Shown piece after piece: positions 1 to 8,840 of a stretch of DNA of 51,679 bases. A program made the translations under genes and the position numbers. The DNA is from Myxococcales bacterium (lineage in GTDB: Bacteria > Myxococcota_A > Polyangia > Polyangiales > Houyiibacteriaceae): contig JAHBWH010000041.1 of assembly GCA_019637115.1 (NCBI GenBank), forward strand, positions 1 to 51,679. Reading direction: 5' to 3'. Within the stretch, counting starts at the first letter, position 1, and every line of letters begins with the position of its first letter. The notes below the pieces were generated by a model that made no database searches, had not been told where the DNA came from, and was given only the letters and a program-made list of their open reading frames with translations.

Positions 1-49
1 AATCACCCGCAGGGGTCGAGGGTGAACGCGTACCCCAAAACACGCGGCT

Positions 50-76
50 CCGTTGAAGAACTAGGTTCTTCAACGG
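50..76. terminator. 12-bp stem hairpin, probable terminator of an upstream gene
   Basis: CCGTTGAAGAAC at 50-61 pairs perfectly with GTTCTTCAACGG at 65-76 across a 3-base loop. There is no T-tract after it, which is common for terminators in high-GC genomes. It lies 170 bp before norC and upstream of the FNR-type site, so it most likely ends a gene left of the window. It could also act as an operator. Confidence 0.4.
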
Positions 77-171
77 GCTGCTAGGCCGCGTTTCGACCCA
101 CGCGACCAGGTGAGCGCGCAACGGCCGGGAGGCAGCGATTCCCCCGAGAGACCTCACACCCCCCGAATGAC

Positions 172-185
172 CTGACCCAGATCAT
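172..185 (+). promoter_or_regulatory. FNR/Dnr-type site upstream of norC
   Basis: The sequence CTGAC-CCAG-ATCAT matches the 5-4-5 architecture of CRP/FNR-family sites (FNR: TTGAT-N4-ATCAA). Its centre is about 67 bp before the norC ATG. The spacer CCAG is shared with the site at 9543-9556, and a related perfect palindrome precedes nirK. In many denitrifiers Dnr, NnrR or NNR of this family activate nir and nor genes in response to NO. No regulator gene is in the window, so the binding protein is inferred. Confidence 0.5.
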
Positions 186-245
186 GGTGGGGCCAGGGCG
201 GCGTCCTCAGACTCGATCTCGAACCGCGAATCGAGGAGCCGATCC

Positions 246-935
246 ATGCTCTCCAAGTCTGGCGCGCGTGCATTCTTCATCGGCGGTACTGCGCTGTGCA
301 GCATCGCCTTCATCCTGCTGACGCTCGACACGTTCAAGCAGATACCAAGCCAAACCAACGAGCACCTGCTCACCGAGTCCGCCATCCGCGGAAAGCACCT
401 CTTCGACCAGTCGAACTGCATGGGGTGCCACACGATCCTCGGAGAGGGCGCGTACTACGCGCCGGAGCTCACGCGCGTCTTCTCGCGACGCGGACCCGAG
501 TTCATCGAGGCGATGCTCCGCGACCCCGAGGCGATGTACCCGGGACGACGTCGCATGCAGCAATACGACTTCACCGACCAAGAGATCGCCGATCTGGTCG
601 CGTTCTTCGAGTGGGTCGACAAGATGGACCTGAACGGCTTCCCCGCCGACCCACCGCTCGCCTCGGTCGGCCGCGTCGCGCGCGGCGAGGGCGTCGCCGA
701 CGCGCGCCCCACGGTCTTCAACCAGATGTGCGTCGCGTGCCACTCGGTCGAGGGCCAGGGCGGCAGCGTCGGCCCGGCGCTCGACGGCGTCGGCGCGCGC
801 TTCGAGCGGGACTACCTCGCGCGATGGCTCTCGGACCCGCAGGCGGTGAAGCCCGGCACCACCATGCCCCGCCTGCCGCTCTCCGCGACGCAGCTCGACG
901 AGCTCACCAACTACCTCGCCACGTTGGAGAACTGA
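246..935 (+). CDS. norC: Nitric oxide reductase subunit C, di-heme variant
   Basis: This is the membrane-anchored cytochrome c subunit of cNor, which feeds electrons to NorB for reduction of NO to N2O. A single N-terminal membrane anchor (about residues 10-28) precedes the first heme site, C58-M-G-C61-H62, in a typical NorC context. At 229 aa it is longer than the usual ~150 aa because a second class I cytochrome c domain follows, with C162-V-A-C165-H166 and a possible Met ligand near residue 207. The extra heme may take electrons directly from a soluble donor. norB starts 7 bp after the stop, in one operon. The start at 246 is the only ATG that keeps the anchor intact. Confidence 0.92.
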   Translation: MLSKSGARAFFIGGTALCSIAFILLTLDTFKQIPSQTNEHLLTESAIRGKHLFDQSNCMGCHTILGEGAYYAPELTRVFSRRGPEFIEAMLRDPEAMYPGRRRMQQYDFTDQEIADLVAFFEWVDKMDLNGFPADPPLASVGRVARGEGVADARPTVFNQMCVACHSVEGQGGSVGPALDGVGARFERDYLARWLSDPQAVKPGTTMPRLPLSATQLDELTNYLATLEN

Positions 936-942
936 GGCCGCC

Positions 943-2340
943 ATGAAATACGAATCTCAGCGCATCGCGTACTGGTTCTTCGCGACCTGCATGCTCCTCT
1001 TCGGGCTGCAGATCGTCTACGGCTTCATCATGGCCTTCGCGCACGCGGGCCTCGACGGACTCCACGACTGGATCCCCTTCCACACCGCCCGCGCCACGCA
1101 CACGAACCTGCTCGTGATGTGGAACCTCTGCGGCTTCATGGGCGCCGCCTACTACATCATCCCCGAGGAGGTCGAGCGCGAGCTCTACTGGCCGACGCTC
1201 GCGAAGGTGCAGCTCGCTGCGCTCGTCGCCGTCGGCGTCACCGCGATCATCGGCTTCCACGTGGGCTGGTTCGAGGGGCGAAAGTTCCTCGAGATCCCGC
1301 GCCCGCTCGACTACCTCGTCGTCATCGACGTTCTGCTCTTCATCGCGAACATCGGGATGACGATCTGGAAGGGGAAGCGCATCACCACGACCTCCGCGGT
1401 GCTCTTCTTCGGCCTGCTCATGGCGGCCCTGCTCTACCTGCCGGGCATGATCCCGACCGACAACCAGACCGTCGACTCCTACTGGCGCTGGTGGGTCGTG
1501 CACCTCTGGGTCGAGGGCGTCTGGGAGCTGATCATGGGCGGCATCCTCGCCTTCCTGCTCATCAAGCTGACGGGCGTCGACCGCGAGGTCATCGAGAAGT
1601 GGCTCTACGTGATCGTCGGGCTCACGTTCCTGTCGGGCATCCTCGGCACCGGCCACCACTACTACTACATCGGCACCCCGAGCTACTGGCTCTGGATCGG
1701 CGGGCTTTTCAGCGCGCTCGAGCCCCTCGCCTTCCTCGGCATGGCCATCTACGGCATCACGATGGCCAAGAAGGGCGGGCGCAAACACCCGAACCGGACG
1801 GCCCTCGCGTGGACGGTGGGCTGCTGCGTGATGTCCTTCGTCGGCGCGGGCTTCCTCGGCTTCGCGCACACGCTGCCGCAGGTGAACATGTACACCCACG
1901 GCACGCTCGTGACGGCGACCCACGGGCACATGGCCTTCTGGGGCGCGTACGCGATGCTCGTCCTCGCGATCATCACCTACGCGATGCCGCTCCTCACGGG
2001 GCGCAAGCGCCACGACGCGCCGAGCGGCATCTTCGCCTTCTGGACCTCGAACATCGGGATGATCTCGATGACGATCGCCTTCGGCATCGCGGGCGTCACC
2101 CAGGTCACGCTCGAGCGCCGGATGGGCATGGAGTTCCTCGCGGTGCAGGAGGAGATCGAGATGCACTTCTGGGGCCTCATCATGGCCGCGACGCTCTTCA
2201 CCTTCGGCATCATCGCGTTCCTCTACGACTTCATCCGCTACGGGCTGCCGAAGGGTGAGATCGACGTGGCCGCGAGGTCGCCGGAGCCGGAGGCCGAGGA
2301 CGAGGGCGCGCTGGTCGCGGCGCCCGGAGCGGCCGAGTGA
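943..2340 (+). CDS. norB: Nitric oxide reductase subunit B
   Basis: This is the catalytic cytochrome b subunit of nitric oxide reductase (heme-copper oxidase superfamily) and reduces NO to N2O in the cytoplasmic membrane. The 465-residue protein is a 12-helix hydrophobic chain. Visible ligands are H53 in ATHTN (low-spin heme b), H187 in VHLW and the pair H238-H239 (non-heme FeB), and H327/H329 in THGHM (heme ligands). There is no N-terminal quinol-oxidase extension and norC is adjacent, so it is the cNor rather than the qNor type. The acidic, Ala-rich tail from about residue 440 is not part of the core. Its stop overlaps the norQ start (TGATG). Confidence 0.96.
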   Translation: MKYESQRIAYWFFATCMLLFGLQIVYGFIMAFAHAGLDGLHDWIPFHTARATHTNLLVMWNLCGFMGAAYYIIPEEVERELYWPTLAKVQLAALVAVGVTAIIGFHVGWFEGRKFLEIPRPLDYLVVIDVLLFIANIGMTIWKGKRITTTSAVLFFGLLMAALLYLPGMIPTDNQTVDSYWRWWVVHLWVEGVWELIMGGILAFLLIKLTGVDREVIEKWLYVIVGLTFLSGILGTGHHYYYIGTPSYWLWIGGLFSALEPLAFLGMAIYGITMAKKGGRKHPNRTALAWTVGCCVMSFVGAGFLGFAHTLPQVNMYTHGTLVTATHGHMAFWGAYAMLVLAIITYAMPLLTGRKRHDAPSGIFAFWTSNIGMISMTIAFGIAGVTQVTLERRMGMEFLAVQEEIEMHFWGLIMAATLFTFGIIAFLYDFIRYGLPKGEIDVAARSPEPEAEDEGALVAAPGAAE

Positions 2341-3149
2341 TGTCCCCGAGGAGCGCCGTGGCGGAGCTTCGTCCCGTGACCGAGCCCTACTACCGGGCCA
2401 CCGGCCGCGAGGTGGAGGTCTTCGGGGCCGCGCACGCGGAGCGCCTCCCGGTGCTCCTCAAGGGGCCGACGGGCTGTGGCAAGTCGCGCTTCGTCGAAGC
2501 GATGGCCGCCAAGGTCGGCCTGCCGCTCGTGACGGTGGCCTGCAACGACGAGACGAGCGCCGCGGACCTCCTCGGGCGCTGGCTCGTCCGCGGCGGCGAC
2601 ACCGTCTGGCAGGACGGGCCCGTGACCCGCGCGGTGCGCGAGGGCGCGATCCTCTACCTCGACGAGGTGGCGGAGGCGCGCGAGGACGTGATCGTGGTGC
2701 TGCACCCGCTGACCGACCATCGGCGCGAGCTGCACGTCGATCGACACGGCGAGACCCTGCGGGCGCCAGACTCCTTCTTGCTCGTCGCGAGCTTCAACCC
2801 CGGCTACCGACGCGGCCCCAAGGAGCTCAAGCCCTCGACCCGGCAGCGCTTCATCGGCATCGACTTCGACTACCCGGAGCCCACCGTAGAGGCCGAGATC
2901 GTCGCGACGGAGGCCGGCGTCGACCCCGCCATCGCCAAGCGTCTCGTCGTGCTCGCGCGCAAGGTCCGCGCGCTCTCCGAGCTCGGGCTCGCCGAGACGG
3001 TGTCCACGCGATTGCTCGTCGCGGCCGCGCGCCTCATCCGGGCGGGTGTCCCGCCGCGGGCGGCGTGCGGGCACGCGGTCGTGGCGCCGCTCACGGATGA
3101 TCGCGAGACGCGCCAGGCCCTGCAGGACGTGGCCGACCTGGTGTTCTGA
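2340..3149 (+). CDS. norQ: MoxR-type AAA+ ATPase NorQ (CbbQ/NirQ/NorQ family)
   Basis: This AAA+ chaperone ATPase works with the VWA protein NorD to insert the non-heme iron and activate NorCB. Walker A is GPTGCGKS (about residues 39-46) and Walker B is ILYLDEVAE (about 104-112). It has the CbbQ C-terminal helical extension. ATG at 2340 overlaps the norB stop. A GTG one codon earlier (2337) is possible but less likely. The order norC-norB-norQ-norD is the classical nor operon. It is 269 aa, the usual size for the family. Confidence 0.94.
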   Translation: MSPRSAVAELRPVTEPYYRATGREVEVFGAAHAERLPVLLKGPTGCGKSRFVEAMAAKVGLPLVTVACNDETSAADLLGRWLVRGGDTVWQDGPVTRAVREGAILYLDEVAEAREDVIVVLHPLTDHRRELHVDRHGETLRAPDSFLLVASFNPGYRRGPKELKPSTRQRFIGIDFDYPEPTVEAEIVATEAGVDPAIAKRLVVLARKVRALSELGLAETVSTRLLVAAARLIRAGVPPRAACGHAVVAPLTDDRETRQALQDVADLVF

Positions 3150-3208
3150 GGCCAGACGCCGCCCTTCGAGTACCAGGGCGGCGCGCGGACGAGAGAGGAG
3201 GCGCCGCG

Positions 3209-5107
3209 ATGAGCTGGGACGAGACGCTCTTCGGTTGGCTCTTCGGGGCCGCCAAGCGGCTCCGGGCGCCGCGGATCTCGGAGGAGGAGCTCGAGCGTCG
3301 CGCCGAGCTCGAGCCGCTCCGCGCGCGCCTTCGCCTGCTCGCCTCGGCGCTCGCCGAGCGCCCGATCACGGTGCACACCGCCGAGGGAGCGGGGAGCTGG
3401 CGGGGCGACGTGCTCTCGCTGCCCCTCCACCTCGACCTCGCGCGGACCCGGCACGAGAACGAGCTCGCCTACGTGGTGCGTGTCTCGTGGACGACCACCG
3501 CGATGCGGCTTGGCCTCGAGCTCCCGAGCGCCGCCGACGAAGCGACGCGCGCGCTCGAGGCCGCGGCGCACCTCGGCGCGGTCCAGGCCGCGCTCGAAGA
3601 GGAGCTCCCGGCGGCGGCGGAGGCGATGCGCGCGCTCCTGCTGCCGGCGCTCGCGCGACGCGCCGAGCGCGCGAGCCCCCGGCAAGCCGCGCTCGACGCC
3701 TGGGTCGCGAGCCAGCTCGACGTGCGCATCGAGGTCGGGCCCGCCGAGCGCGCCTTCGCGGACGCGGCGAGCTTGCTCGGCCCCGAGGGGCGGCTCGCGC
3801 GCTGGCGCGCGTTGCCAGGCCCCGCGACCGCCTTCCCGCTCCTCGGCGGGCTCGGCTCCGCCGCCGAGGGCGAGCTCGACGCGCGCCCCGGCGCGAGCGA
3901 GGAGGCGCTTCCGTCGGGGAGCGAGCGAGAGGGCAAGGCGCGCGAGCACATCCGCCGGGTCGAGCTCCCCGACGACCCGATCGAGGACAACCCGCTCGTG
4001 CACTCCTTCGAGAAGGTCCACACCGCCGAGGAGTACCAGGGCGGCGTGAAGAACCAGGACGGCGAGGACGAGCTCGCCGACCACGCGGAGGCGCTCGACG
4101 AGCTCGACATGCGCGAGGTGGTGCGCAGCCTCGAGCGCACCCGCTCGCTGCTGCGCGTCGACACGATGCTCGAAGGCACGGTCGGCGACGTCGACGATGA
4201 CGCGGCGGGGGGCGGCATCCCCTACCCCGAGTGGGATCGGCGCCGGGGCGGGTACCGCGAGGCGTGGTGCCACGTGAAGGCGGGCGCGCTCCCGTCACGG
4301 GTCGAGCGGCGCGCCGCAGAGGCCGAGGTGGCCCGCCGCGCCGCGGCGCTGCGACGAGAGCACGAGGCGCTGCGAGCCGAGCTCGAGCGGCTCGAGGCGT
4401 CGCGGCGCTGGCGGGGCCGCCAGCTCGATGGGCAAGAGATCGACGACGACGCCGTCGTCGACCGTCACGCCTGCGTGGCGGCCGGGTCGACCCCGCCCGA
4501 GCGCCTCTACCGCGCGCGCCGGCCCGCCGCGCCCTCGCTCGCGGCGCTCGTGCTCCTCGACGGGAGCCTCTCGACGGACGGCTGGGTCGACGACGTGCGC
4601 GTGCTCGACCAGGAGATCGACGCGGCCGTCGTGCTCGGTGAGGCGCTCGGCCACTTCAACGTCGAGCTCGCGATGGCGTCCTTCCACAGCCACACGCGAC
4701 GCGACTGTCGCTTCGAGGTGGTGAAGTCGTTCCGGGAGCCGTGGGAACGAGCGCGGCATCGGCTCGCAGACCTCGAGCCACGCGGTTACACGCGGATCGG
4801 CCCCGCGCTCCGCCACGCGACCCACCTGCTCGACGGGCTCGACGCGCGACGACGCCTCTTGCTGGTGCTCACCGACGGCAAGCCGAACGACTACGACCGC
4901 TACGAGGGCCGGCACGGCGTCGCCGACGTCCGGCAAGCGGTCCGCGAGGCCGAGGCCCGGGGGGTCTGGGTGCACGCCTTCGCGATCGACCGAGAGGCGC
5001 GCTTCCACCTGCCCCGCATGCTGGGCAAGGATCGCCACCACCTCCTGCGACACCCTCGCGAGCTGCCTCGGGCGATGGGCGAGGTCCTCACGACGATGCG
5101 CGCCTGA
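3209..5107 (+). CDS. norD: NorD, von Willebrand factor A protein for nitric oxide reductase activation
   Basis: This is the large cytoplasmic VWA partner of NorQ and is needed for NorCB maturation. At 632 aa it has the family's usual size. The C-terminal third (about 450-632) is a VWA domain with a MIDAS-like LLDGSLSTDGW near 450 and LTDGKPNDYDRY near 555. The N-terminal part is helical and charged. A 59-bp gap separates it from norQ, and the ATG at 3209 has a good Shine-Dalgarno sequence (GAGAGGAGG). It is the last gene of the nor operon. nirK follows after a 360-bp intergenic region with its own regulatory palindrome. Confidence 0.92.
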   Translation: MSWDETLFGWLFGAAKRLRAPRISEEELERRAELEPLRARLRLLASALAERPITVHTAEGAGSWRGDVLSLPLHLDLARTRHENELAYVVRVSWTTTAMRLGLELPSAADEATRALEAAAHLGAVQAALEEELPAAAEAMRALLLPALARRAERASPRQAALDAWVASQLDVRIEVGPAERAFADAASLLGPEGRLARWRALPGPATAFPLLGGLGSAAEGELDARPGASEEALPSGSEREGKAREHIRRVELPDDPIEDNPLVHSFEKVHTAEEYQGGVKNQDGEDELADHAEALDELDMREVVRSLERTRSLLRVDTMLEGTVGDVDDDAAGGGIPYPEWDRRRGGYREAWCHVKAGALPSRVERRAAEAEVARRAAALRREHEALRAELERLEASRRWRGRQLDGQEIDDDAVVDRHACVAAGSTPPERLYRARRPAAPSLAALVLLDGSLSTDGWVDDVRVLDQEIDAAVVLGEALGHFNVELAMASFHSHTRRDCRFEVVKSFREPWERARHRLADLEPRGYTRIGPALRHATHLLDGLDARRRLLLVLTDGKPNDYDRYEGRHGVADVRQAVREAEARGVWVHAFAIDREARFHLPRMLGKDRHHLLRHPRELPRAMGEVLTTMRA

Positions 5108-5404
5108 GATCGTCCGGAGAGACGCCGCGCGCGGGCGGACCTGCGGTGCAGTGAGCGTTCACGCATCGCGGGAGCTGAAACGCGGCCGAGATGCGGCGCG
5201 GGAGAGGCCCCTGACCACGAAGCCGCAGACCGAAGCGGTCACGTCGAGGCCGACCACGCGAAGCGCGCGGGCCTCTCCTCCGACGCGCCCTGCGAGGGAG
5301 CGGCGGACGACGGGCGGGCGGACGGCGGACACGCTGATGGGGCGCGCGGCGGAGCGAGAGGTAGGCATGAGCGTGCTCACCGAGCTGACGTCACTTCCGC
5401 CGAA

Positions 5405-5420
5405 CATGACGGCCGTCATG
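5405..5420. promoter_or_regulatory. 16-bp perfect palindrome in the nirK promoter region
   Basis: CATGACGGCCGTCATG is a perfect palindrome. Read as ATGAC-GGCC-GTCAT it has the 5-4-5 half-site layout of CRP/FNR-family operators and resembles the sites before norC and the radical SAM gene. Its centre is about 54 bp upstream of the nirK ATG. The rest of the 5108-5466 intergenic region shows no convincing gene; a 130-codon open frame there is Arg-rich and looks like a GC-rich artefact. Confidence 0.5.
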
Positions 5421-5466
5421 GTGCGTCGAGGGCACACGACGCAGCCTCGAAAGAGGAGGTGCCCTC

Positions 5467-6975
5467 ATGTCATCGCGAACGAAAATCATCTGCGTGCTCG
5501 GGGTGGCCCTCTCGATCTCCCTCGGCTGCGACCGCGCCGCTGACGCTCCCCCCGCCATCGAGATCCCGCCACCCGCCGACCCCACGGCGCTCCCCACCCC
5601 CGTAGAGCGCGTGAATCCCGACACGTTGCCGGTCATCGACGCGACCCTCGGCATCCCGCCGCTCGCCGCGCCGCCCACCGGCCGGAGCAGCCCCGCGAAG
5701 GTCCGCGTGGCGATCGAGGTCATCGAAGAGACGCGAGAGATCGCCGACGGCGCTCAGTTCAATTTCTGGACCTTCGGCGGCACGGTTCCGGGCCCGATGA
5801 TCCGCGTCCGACGCGGCGATTACGTCGAGCTCCAGCTCATGAACCACCCGAACAACACGATGCCGCACAACATCGATCTGCACTCGGTCACCGGCCCCGG
5901 CGGAGGCGCCACGAGCACCTTCACGGCCCCCGGTCACCGGACGCAGTTCTCGTTCCAGGCGCTGAACGCCGGCGTGTACATCTACCACTGCGCCACCGCG
6001 CCCGTCGGCATGCACGTCGCCAACGGGATGTACGGCCTCATCGTCGTCGAGCCCGAAGAGGGTTGGCCGGCGGTCGATCGCGAGTACTACGTCGTCCAGG
6101 GTGACTTCTACACCACCGGCGACTACCGCGCGGCGGGCCTCCAGCCCTTCGACATGCGCCGAGCGATCGACGAGAACCCCTCGTACGTGCTCTTCAACGG
6201 ACGCGACGGCGCCCTCACGGGCGAAGGCGCCCTCACGGCGAACGTCGGCGAGTCGGTCCGCATCTTCTTCGGCAACGGCGGCCCCAACCTCATCAGCTCG
6301 TTCCACGTGATCGGCGAGATCTTCGACCGCGTGTGGCTCGAGGGTGGCACGCAGGTCTCCCAGAACGTCCAGACCACGCTCGTCCCCGCGGGCGGATCGA
6401 CCATCGTCGACTTCGGCATCGAGGTGCCGGGCAACTTCATCTTGGTCGACCACTCGCTCCTGCGCGCGTTCAACAAGGGCGCGCTCGGCGTGCTCGTGGT
6501 GGCGGGCGAGGAGCAGCCGACCGTCTACTCCGGCCAGGAGATCGACGAGGTCTACCTCGGCGACCAGGCGCCCGAGATCGTCGCGGCGCGCGCGCAGGCG
6601 CCCGAGGGCGACGACCTCGCGACCCGCATGCACCGCGGCGAGGCCACCTACCGCGGCGTCTGCGCGGCCTGCCACCAACGCGGCGGCGAAGGCCTCGCGG
6701 GCGTGTTCCCGCCGCTCGCGGGCAGCGAGTACATGAACCGCTCCGACGAGGAGCTCGCGACCATCGTGCTCGCGGGCCTCTCCGGCCCCATCACCGTCAA
6801 CGGCCAACGCTACGACGGCGTGATGCCCGGCTTCCCGAACCTCACCGACCACGAGGTCGCGGACGTGCTCACCTACGTCAAGCGGACCTTCGGCCGCGGC
6901 GGCCCCGTGGCCAACGCGACGGTCGCCTCCGTGCGCACCTCGCTCCCGCAACCCGATCGAGCCGCGCACCCCTGA
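5467..6975 (+). CDS. nirK: Copper nitrite reductase with C-terminal cytochrome c domain, lipoprotein
   Basis: The enzyme reduces nitrite to NO, the substrate of the upstream NorCB. A lipoprotein signal (hydrophobic 8-20, lipobox SLGC, C21) anchors it outside the cytoplasmic membrane. Two cupredoxin domains follow. Type 1 copper ligands are H134, C175, H183 and M188; type 2 copper ligands include H139 and H174; H280 in SFHVIG belongs to the second domain. From about residue 385 a class I cytochrome c domain is fused, with C399-A-A-C402-H403, so electrons can enter through the heme. At 502 aa it is well above the ~340-380 aa of plain NirK. A strong Shine-Dalgarno sequence (GAGGAGG) precedes the ATG. 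Confidence 0.95.
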   Translation: MSSRTKIICVLGVALSISLGCDRAADAPPAIEIPPPADPTALPTPVERVNPDTLPVIDATLGIPPLAAPPTGRSSPAKVRVAIEVIEETREIADGAQFNFWTFGGTVPGPMIRVRRGDYVELQLMNHPNNTMPHNIDLHSVTGPGGGATSTFTAPGHRTQFSFQALNAGVYIYHCATAPVGMHVANGMYGLIVVEPEEGWPAVDREYYVVQGDFYTTGDYRAAGLQPFDMRRAIDENPSYVLFNGRDGALTGEGALTANVGESVRIFFGNGGPNLISSFHVIGEIFDRVWLEGGTQVSQNVQTTLVPAGGSTIVDFGIEVPGNFILVDHSLLRAFNKGALGVLVVAGEEQPTVYSGQEIDEVYLGDQAPEIVAARAQAPEGDDLATRMHRGEATYRGVCAACHQRGGEGLAGVFPPLAGSEYMNRSDEELATIVLAGLSGPITVNGQRYDGVMPGFPNLTDHEVADVLTYVKRTFGRGGPVANATVASVRTSLPQPDRAAHP

Positions 6976-7066
6976 GCCCGACGCGGGAGGCGCGCCTCGG
7001 TCTTCCCCGACCGCTCGCCTCCCGCCGCTCGGCCTCCGCTCCTCCTCGCCTGCCTTGGAGCTCGCC

Positions 7067-7858
7067 ATGCCCCGTCGACGCACCCTCCGAAGGATCCTGC
7101 TGCTCGCCTCGCTCGGCCTGAGCGCGGCCCTCGCGGGCGTCGCGCAGGAGTCGGCGCGCACGCCGCTCGCGCAGATCGACGGCGACGTCCTCTTCCCCTT
7201 CTACGGCCGCGGTCGCGAAGAGAGCCAGGCCGTGCGCGTCCAGCGCTTCGCGCTCGAGGTCACGCCCGTCACGAACGCGCAGTTCCTCGACTTCGTCCGC
7301 CGCTCGGAGCGGTGGCAGCGCTCGAAGGCTCCGCGCCTCTTCGCGGACGAGACGTACCTCTCCCATTGGGACGGCGACCGCGAGCTGGGCGACGCGCGCC
7401 CCCAGCAGCCCGTGACGCACGTCTCGTGGTTCGCCGCGCGCGCCTATTGCGAGTCGATCGGCCGGCGCCTGCCCACCGAGCACGAGTGGGAGCTCGCCGC
7501 GCGCGCCGACGCGACGCGGCGCGACGCGGGCCGCGACCCCGCCTTCGTGCGCCAGATCCTCCAGTGGTACTCGCGCCCGCGGGGCGAGCTGCCGGACGTC
7601 GGCTCACGCGAGCCCAACGTCTACGGCGTGCGGGACCTGCACGGCGTCGTCTGGGAGTGGATCCTCGACTTCAACGCGGCGATGATCACCGCCGACGATC
7701 GCCAGCGCGACGACGCCCAATCCGCCCGCTTCTGCGGCGGCGGCAGCTTCGACGTCCAGGACAGCGCCGACTACGCGGCGTTCATGCGCTACGCATTCCG
7801 CTCGAGCCTGCGCGCGTCCTACGCCGTCCCGAACCTCGGCTTCCGCTGTGCCCGCTGA
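7067..7858 (+). CDS. Secreted FGE-sulfatase-fold protein associated with nirK
   Basis: The 263-aa protein has a Sec signal peptide (MPRRRTLRR n-region, hydrophobic 10-23, cleavage probably after AGVA). The rest is an FGE-sulfatase (SUMF1-like) fold, with PVTNAQFLDFV, LPTEHEWELAAR, VYGVRDLHGVVWEW, CGGGSF and the terminal NLGFRCAR. The segment after GGGSF, where true formylglycine-generating enzymes carry two catalytic cysteines, reads DVQDSADY, so oxidase activity is unlikely. A partner role in nitrite reductase or copper-site maturation is inferred from its position between nirK and the SCO gene. ATG 7067 was chosen over an upstream TTG because it gives a clean signal peptide. Confidence 0.82.
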   Translation: MPRRRTLRRILLLASLGLSAALAGVAQESARTPLAQIDGDVLFPFYGRGREESQAVRVQRFALEVTPVTNAQFLDFVRRSERWQRSKAPRLFADETYLSHWDGDRELGDARPQQPVTHVSWFAARAYCESIGRRLPTEHEWELAARADATRRDAGRDPAFVRQILQWYSRPRGELPDVGSREPNVYGVRDLHGVVWEWILDFNAAMITADDRQRDDAQSARFCGGGSFDVQDSADYAAFMRYAFRSSLRASYAVPNLGFRCAR

Positions 7859-7973
7859 CGATCGGCCTCTGCGCTCGCCTCGTTCGAGACGCTCGACCTC
7901 CCCGCTCATGGCCTCGCAGAAGACGAGGTCCTCCACCCGCCGCCCACCGCGCCGCAGCAGACAGGAGCCCATC

Positions 7974-8840
7974 ATGCGTACCTCTCTCACAAGTGCCCCC
8001 AACCCGAAGTTCGTTCCGGGTATCCGCGGCCCTCGGCGCGGATCTCGCTCGCCGACCTCCTCGAATAGGCTTCGGCCTGTCCAACGCCTGCGCGGCAAAC
8101 GACCTCCACGCCGATCATCCACGGCAACCTGGAACGAACTTCGGGTTGGGGGCACTAGCCTCTCCGCGCTCTTGCTCATCGCCTTCGGCTGTGGGGGTGA
8201 GCGCGCGCCGGAGCCATCGACGGCCTCGTCGGATCACGCCGACCACGCCGCGCACGCCGACCACGCCGCGCACGCCGACCACGCCGACCACGCCGCGCAC
8301 GCCGACCACGCGCACCACGACCACGAGCCCCTGCCCGCCCTCGACGCGCCGATGGAGGCATCCCTCCACGACCTCGAGGCCCGGTTCACCGACCCCGAGG
8401 GGCAGCCCCTCACCTTCTCCGACTTCGCGGGACACCCCACGCTCGTCGCGATGTTCTACGGGAGCTGCACGACCGTCTGCCCGCTCATCCTCGCCGATCT
8501 GCACCGCATCGACACCGAGGTCGGGAGCCCGGCGCTCCGCGTGGCCGTCGTCACCCTCGACCCCGAGGTCGACACCGCCGAGCGGCTCGCGGCGCTGCGG
8601 ACCGAGCGCTCGATGGACCCGGCGCGCTGGAAGCTCCTCCGCGGCGACGAAGAGGCCGTGCGGGACCTCGCGATGGCCATCGGCGTCCAGTACCGGCGCC
8701 TGCCGGACGGGAACTTCGCGCACAGCGCGCTCTCCGTCCTCCTCGACGGCGAAGGTCGCATGGTCATCCGCCACGAGGGCCTCGGCCGCTCCCTCGACCG
8801 CATCATCGCCAAGGCCCGCGAGCTGGCGGAGCGCTCATGA
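7974..8840 (+). CDS. SCO1/SenC-type copper chaperone with disrupted signal peptide
   Basis: This is a thioredoxin-fold copper or redox chaperone that could deliver copper to NirK. The core domain (about 125-285) has C-T-T-V-C in FYGSCTTVC and the later His in FAHSALSV, which together form the SCO copper site. Between the N-terminus and the core is a His/Asp/Ala-rich tract (8231-8327) likely to bind metal. The gene starts MRTSLT and continues after 165 bp with SLSALLLIAFGCGG, a lipoprotein signal. The inserted 55 codons (7992-8156) keep the frame but move the hydrophobic stretch to about residue 62. Whether export still occurs is unclear. The next gene overlaps by 4 bp (ATGA). Confidence 0.85.
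   Translation: MRTSLTSAPNPKFVPGIRGPRRGSRSPTSSNRLRPVQRLRGKRPPRRSSTATWNELRVGGTSLSALLLIAFGCGGERAPEPSTASSDHADHAAHADHAAHADHADHAAHADHAHHDHEPLPALDAPMEASLHDLEARFTDPEGQPLTFSDFAGHPTLVAMFYGSCTTVCPLILADLHRIDTEVGSPALRVAVVTLDPEVDTAERLAALRTERSMDPARWKLLRGDEEAVRDLAMAIGVQYRRLPDGNFAHSALSVLLDGEGRMVIRHEGLGRSLDRIIAKARELAERS
7992..8156. mobile_element. 165-bp MITE-like element with 26-bp perfect terminal inverted repeats
   Basis: The left end (7992-8017, starting AGTGCCCCCAACCCG) and the right end (8131-8156) are perfect inverted repeats of 26 bp. The similarity continues imperfectly for about 12 more bases on each side. The element is exactly 55 codons long and sits in phase between codon 6 (ACA) and an AGC codon of the SCO gene. 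Removing it would restore a continuous lipoprotein signal peptide. No clear flanking target duplication is visible and no transposase is encoded. It could be a MITE or a REP/BIME-type element; no second copy was noticed in the window. Confidence 0.7.
8231..8327 (+). repeat. Tandem GACCACGCC-type repeat coding a His-rich tract
   Basis: Imperfect repeats built from GACCACGCC and GCGCACGCC encode alternating Asp-His-Ala and Ala-His-Ala in the linker of the SCO protein. Such tracts are typical metal-buffering segments in copper proteins. The repeat unit is a whole number of codons, so length changes would not shift the frame. Confidence 0.7.

Noticed and set aside
5151-5543. 130-aa open frame between norD and nirK
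   Set aside because: It is Arg/Thr-rich, overlaps the nirK start in another frame, has no motif and spans the regulatory palindrome.
7981-8166. CCTCTC on both sides of the inverted-repeat element as a target-site duplication
   Set aside because: The two copies are not directly adjacent to the element ends (several bases lie between on the left and two on the right), so they are probably coincidental.
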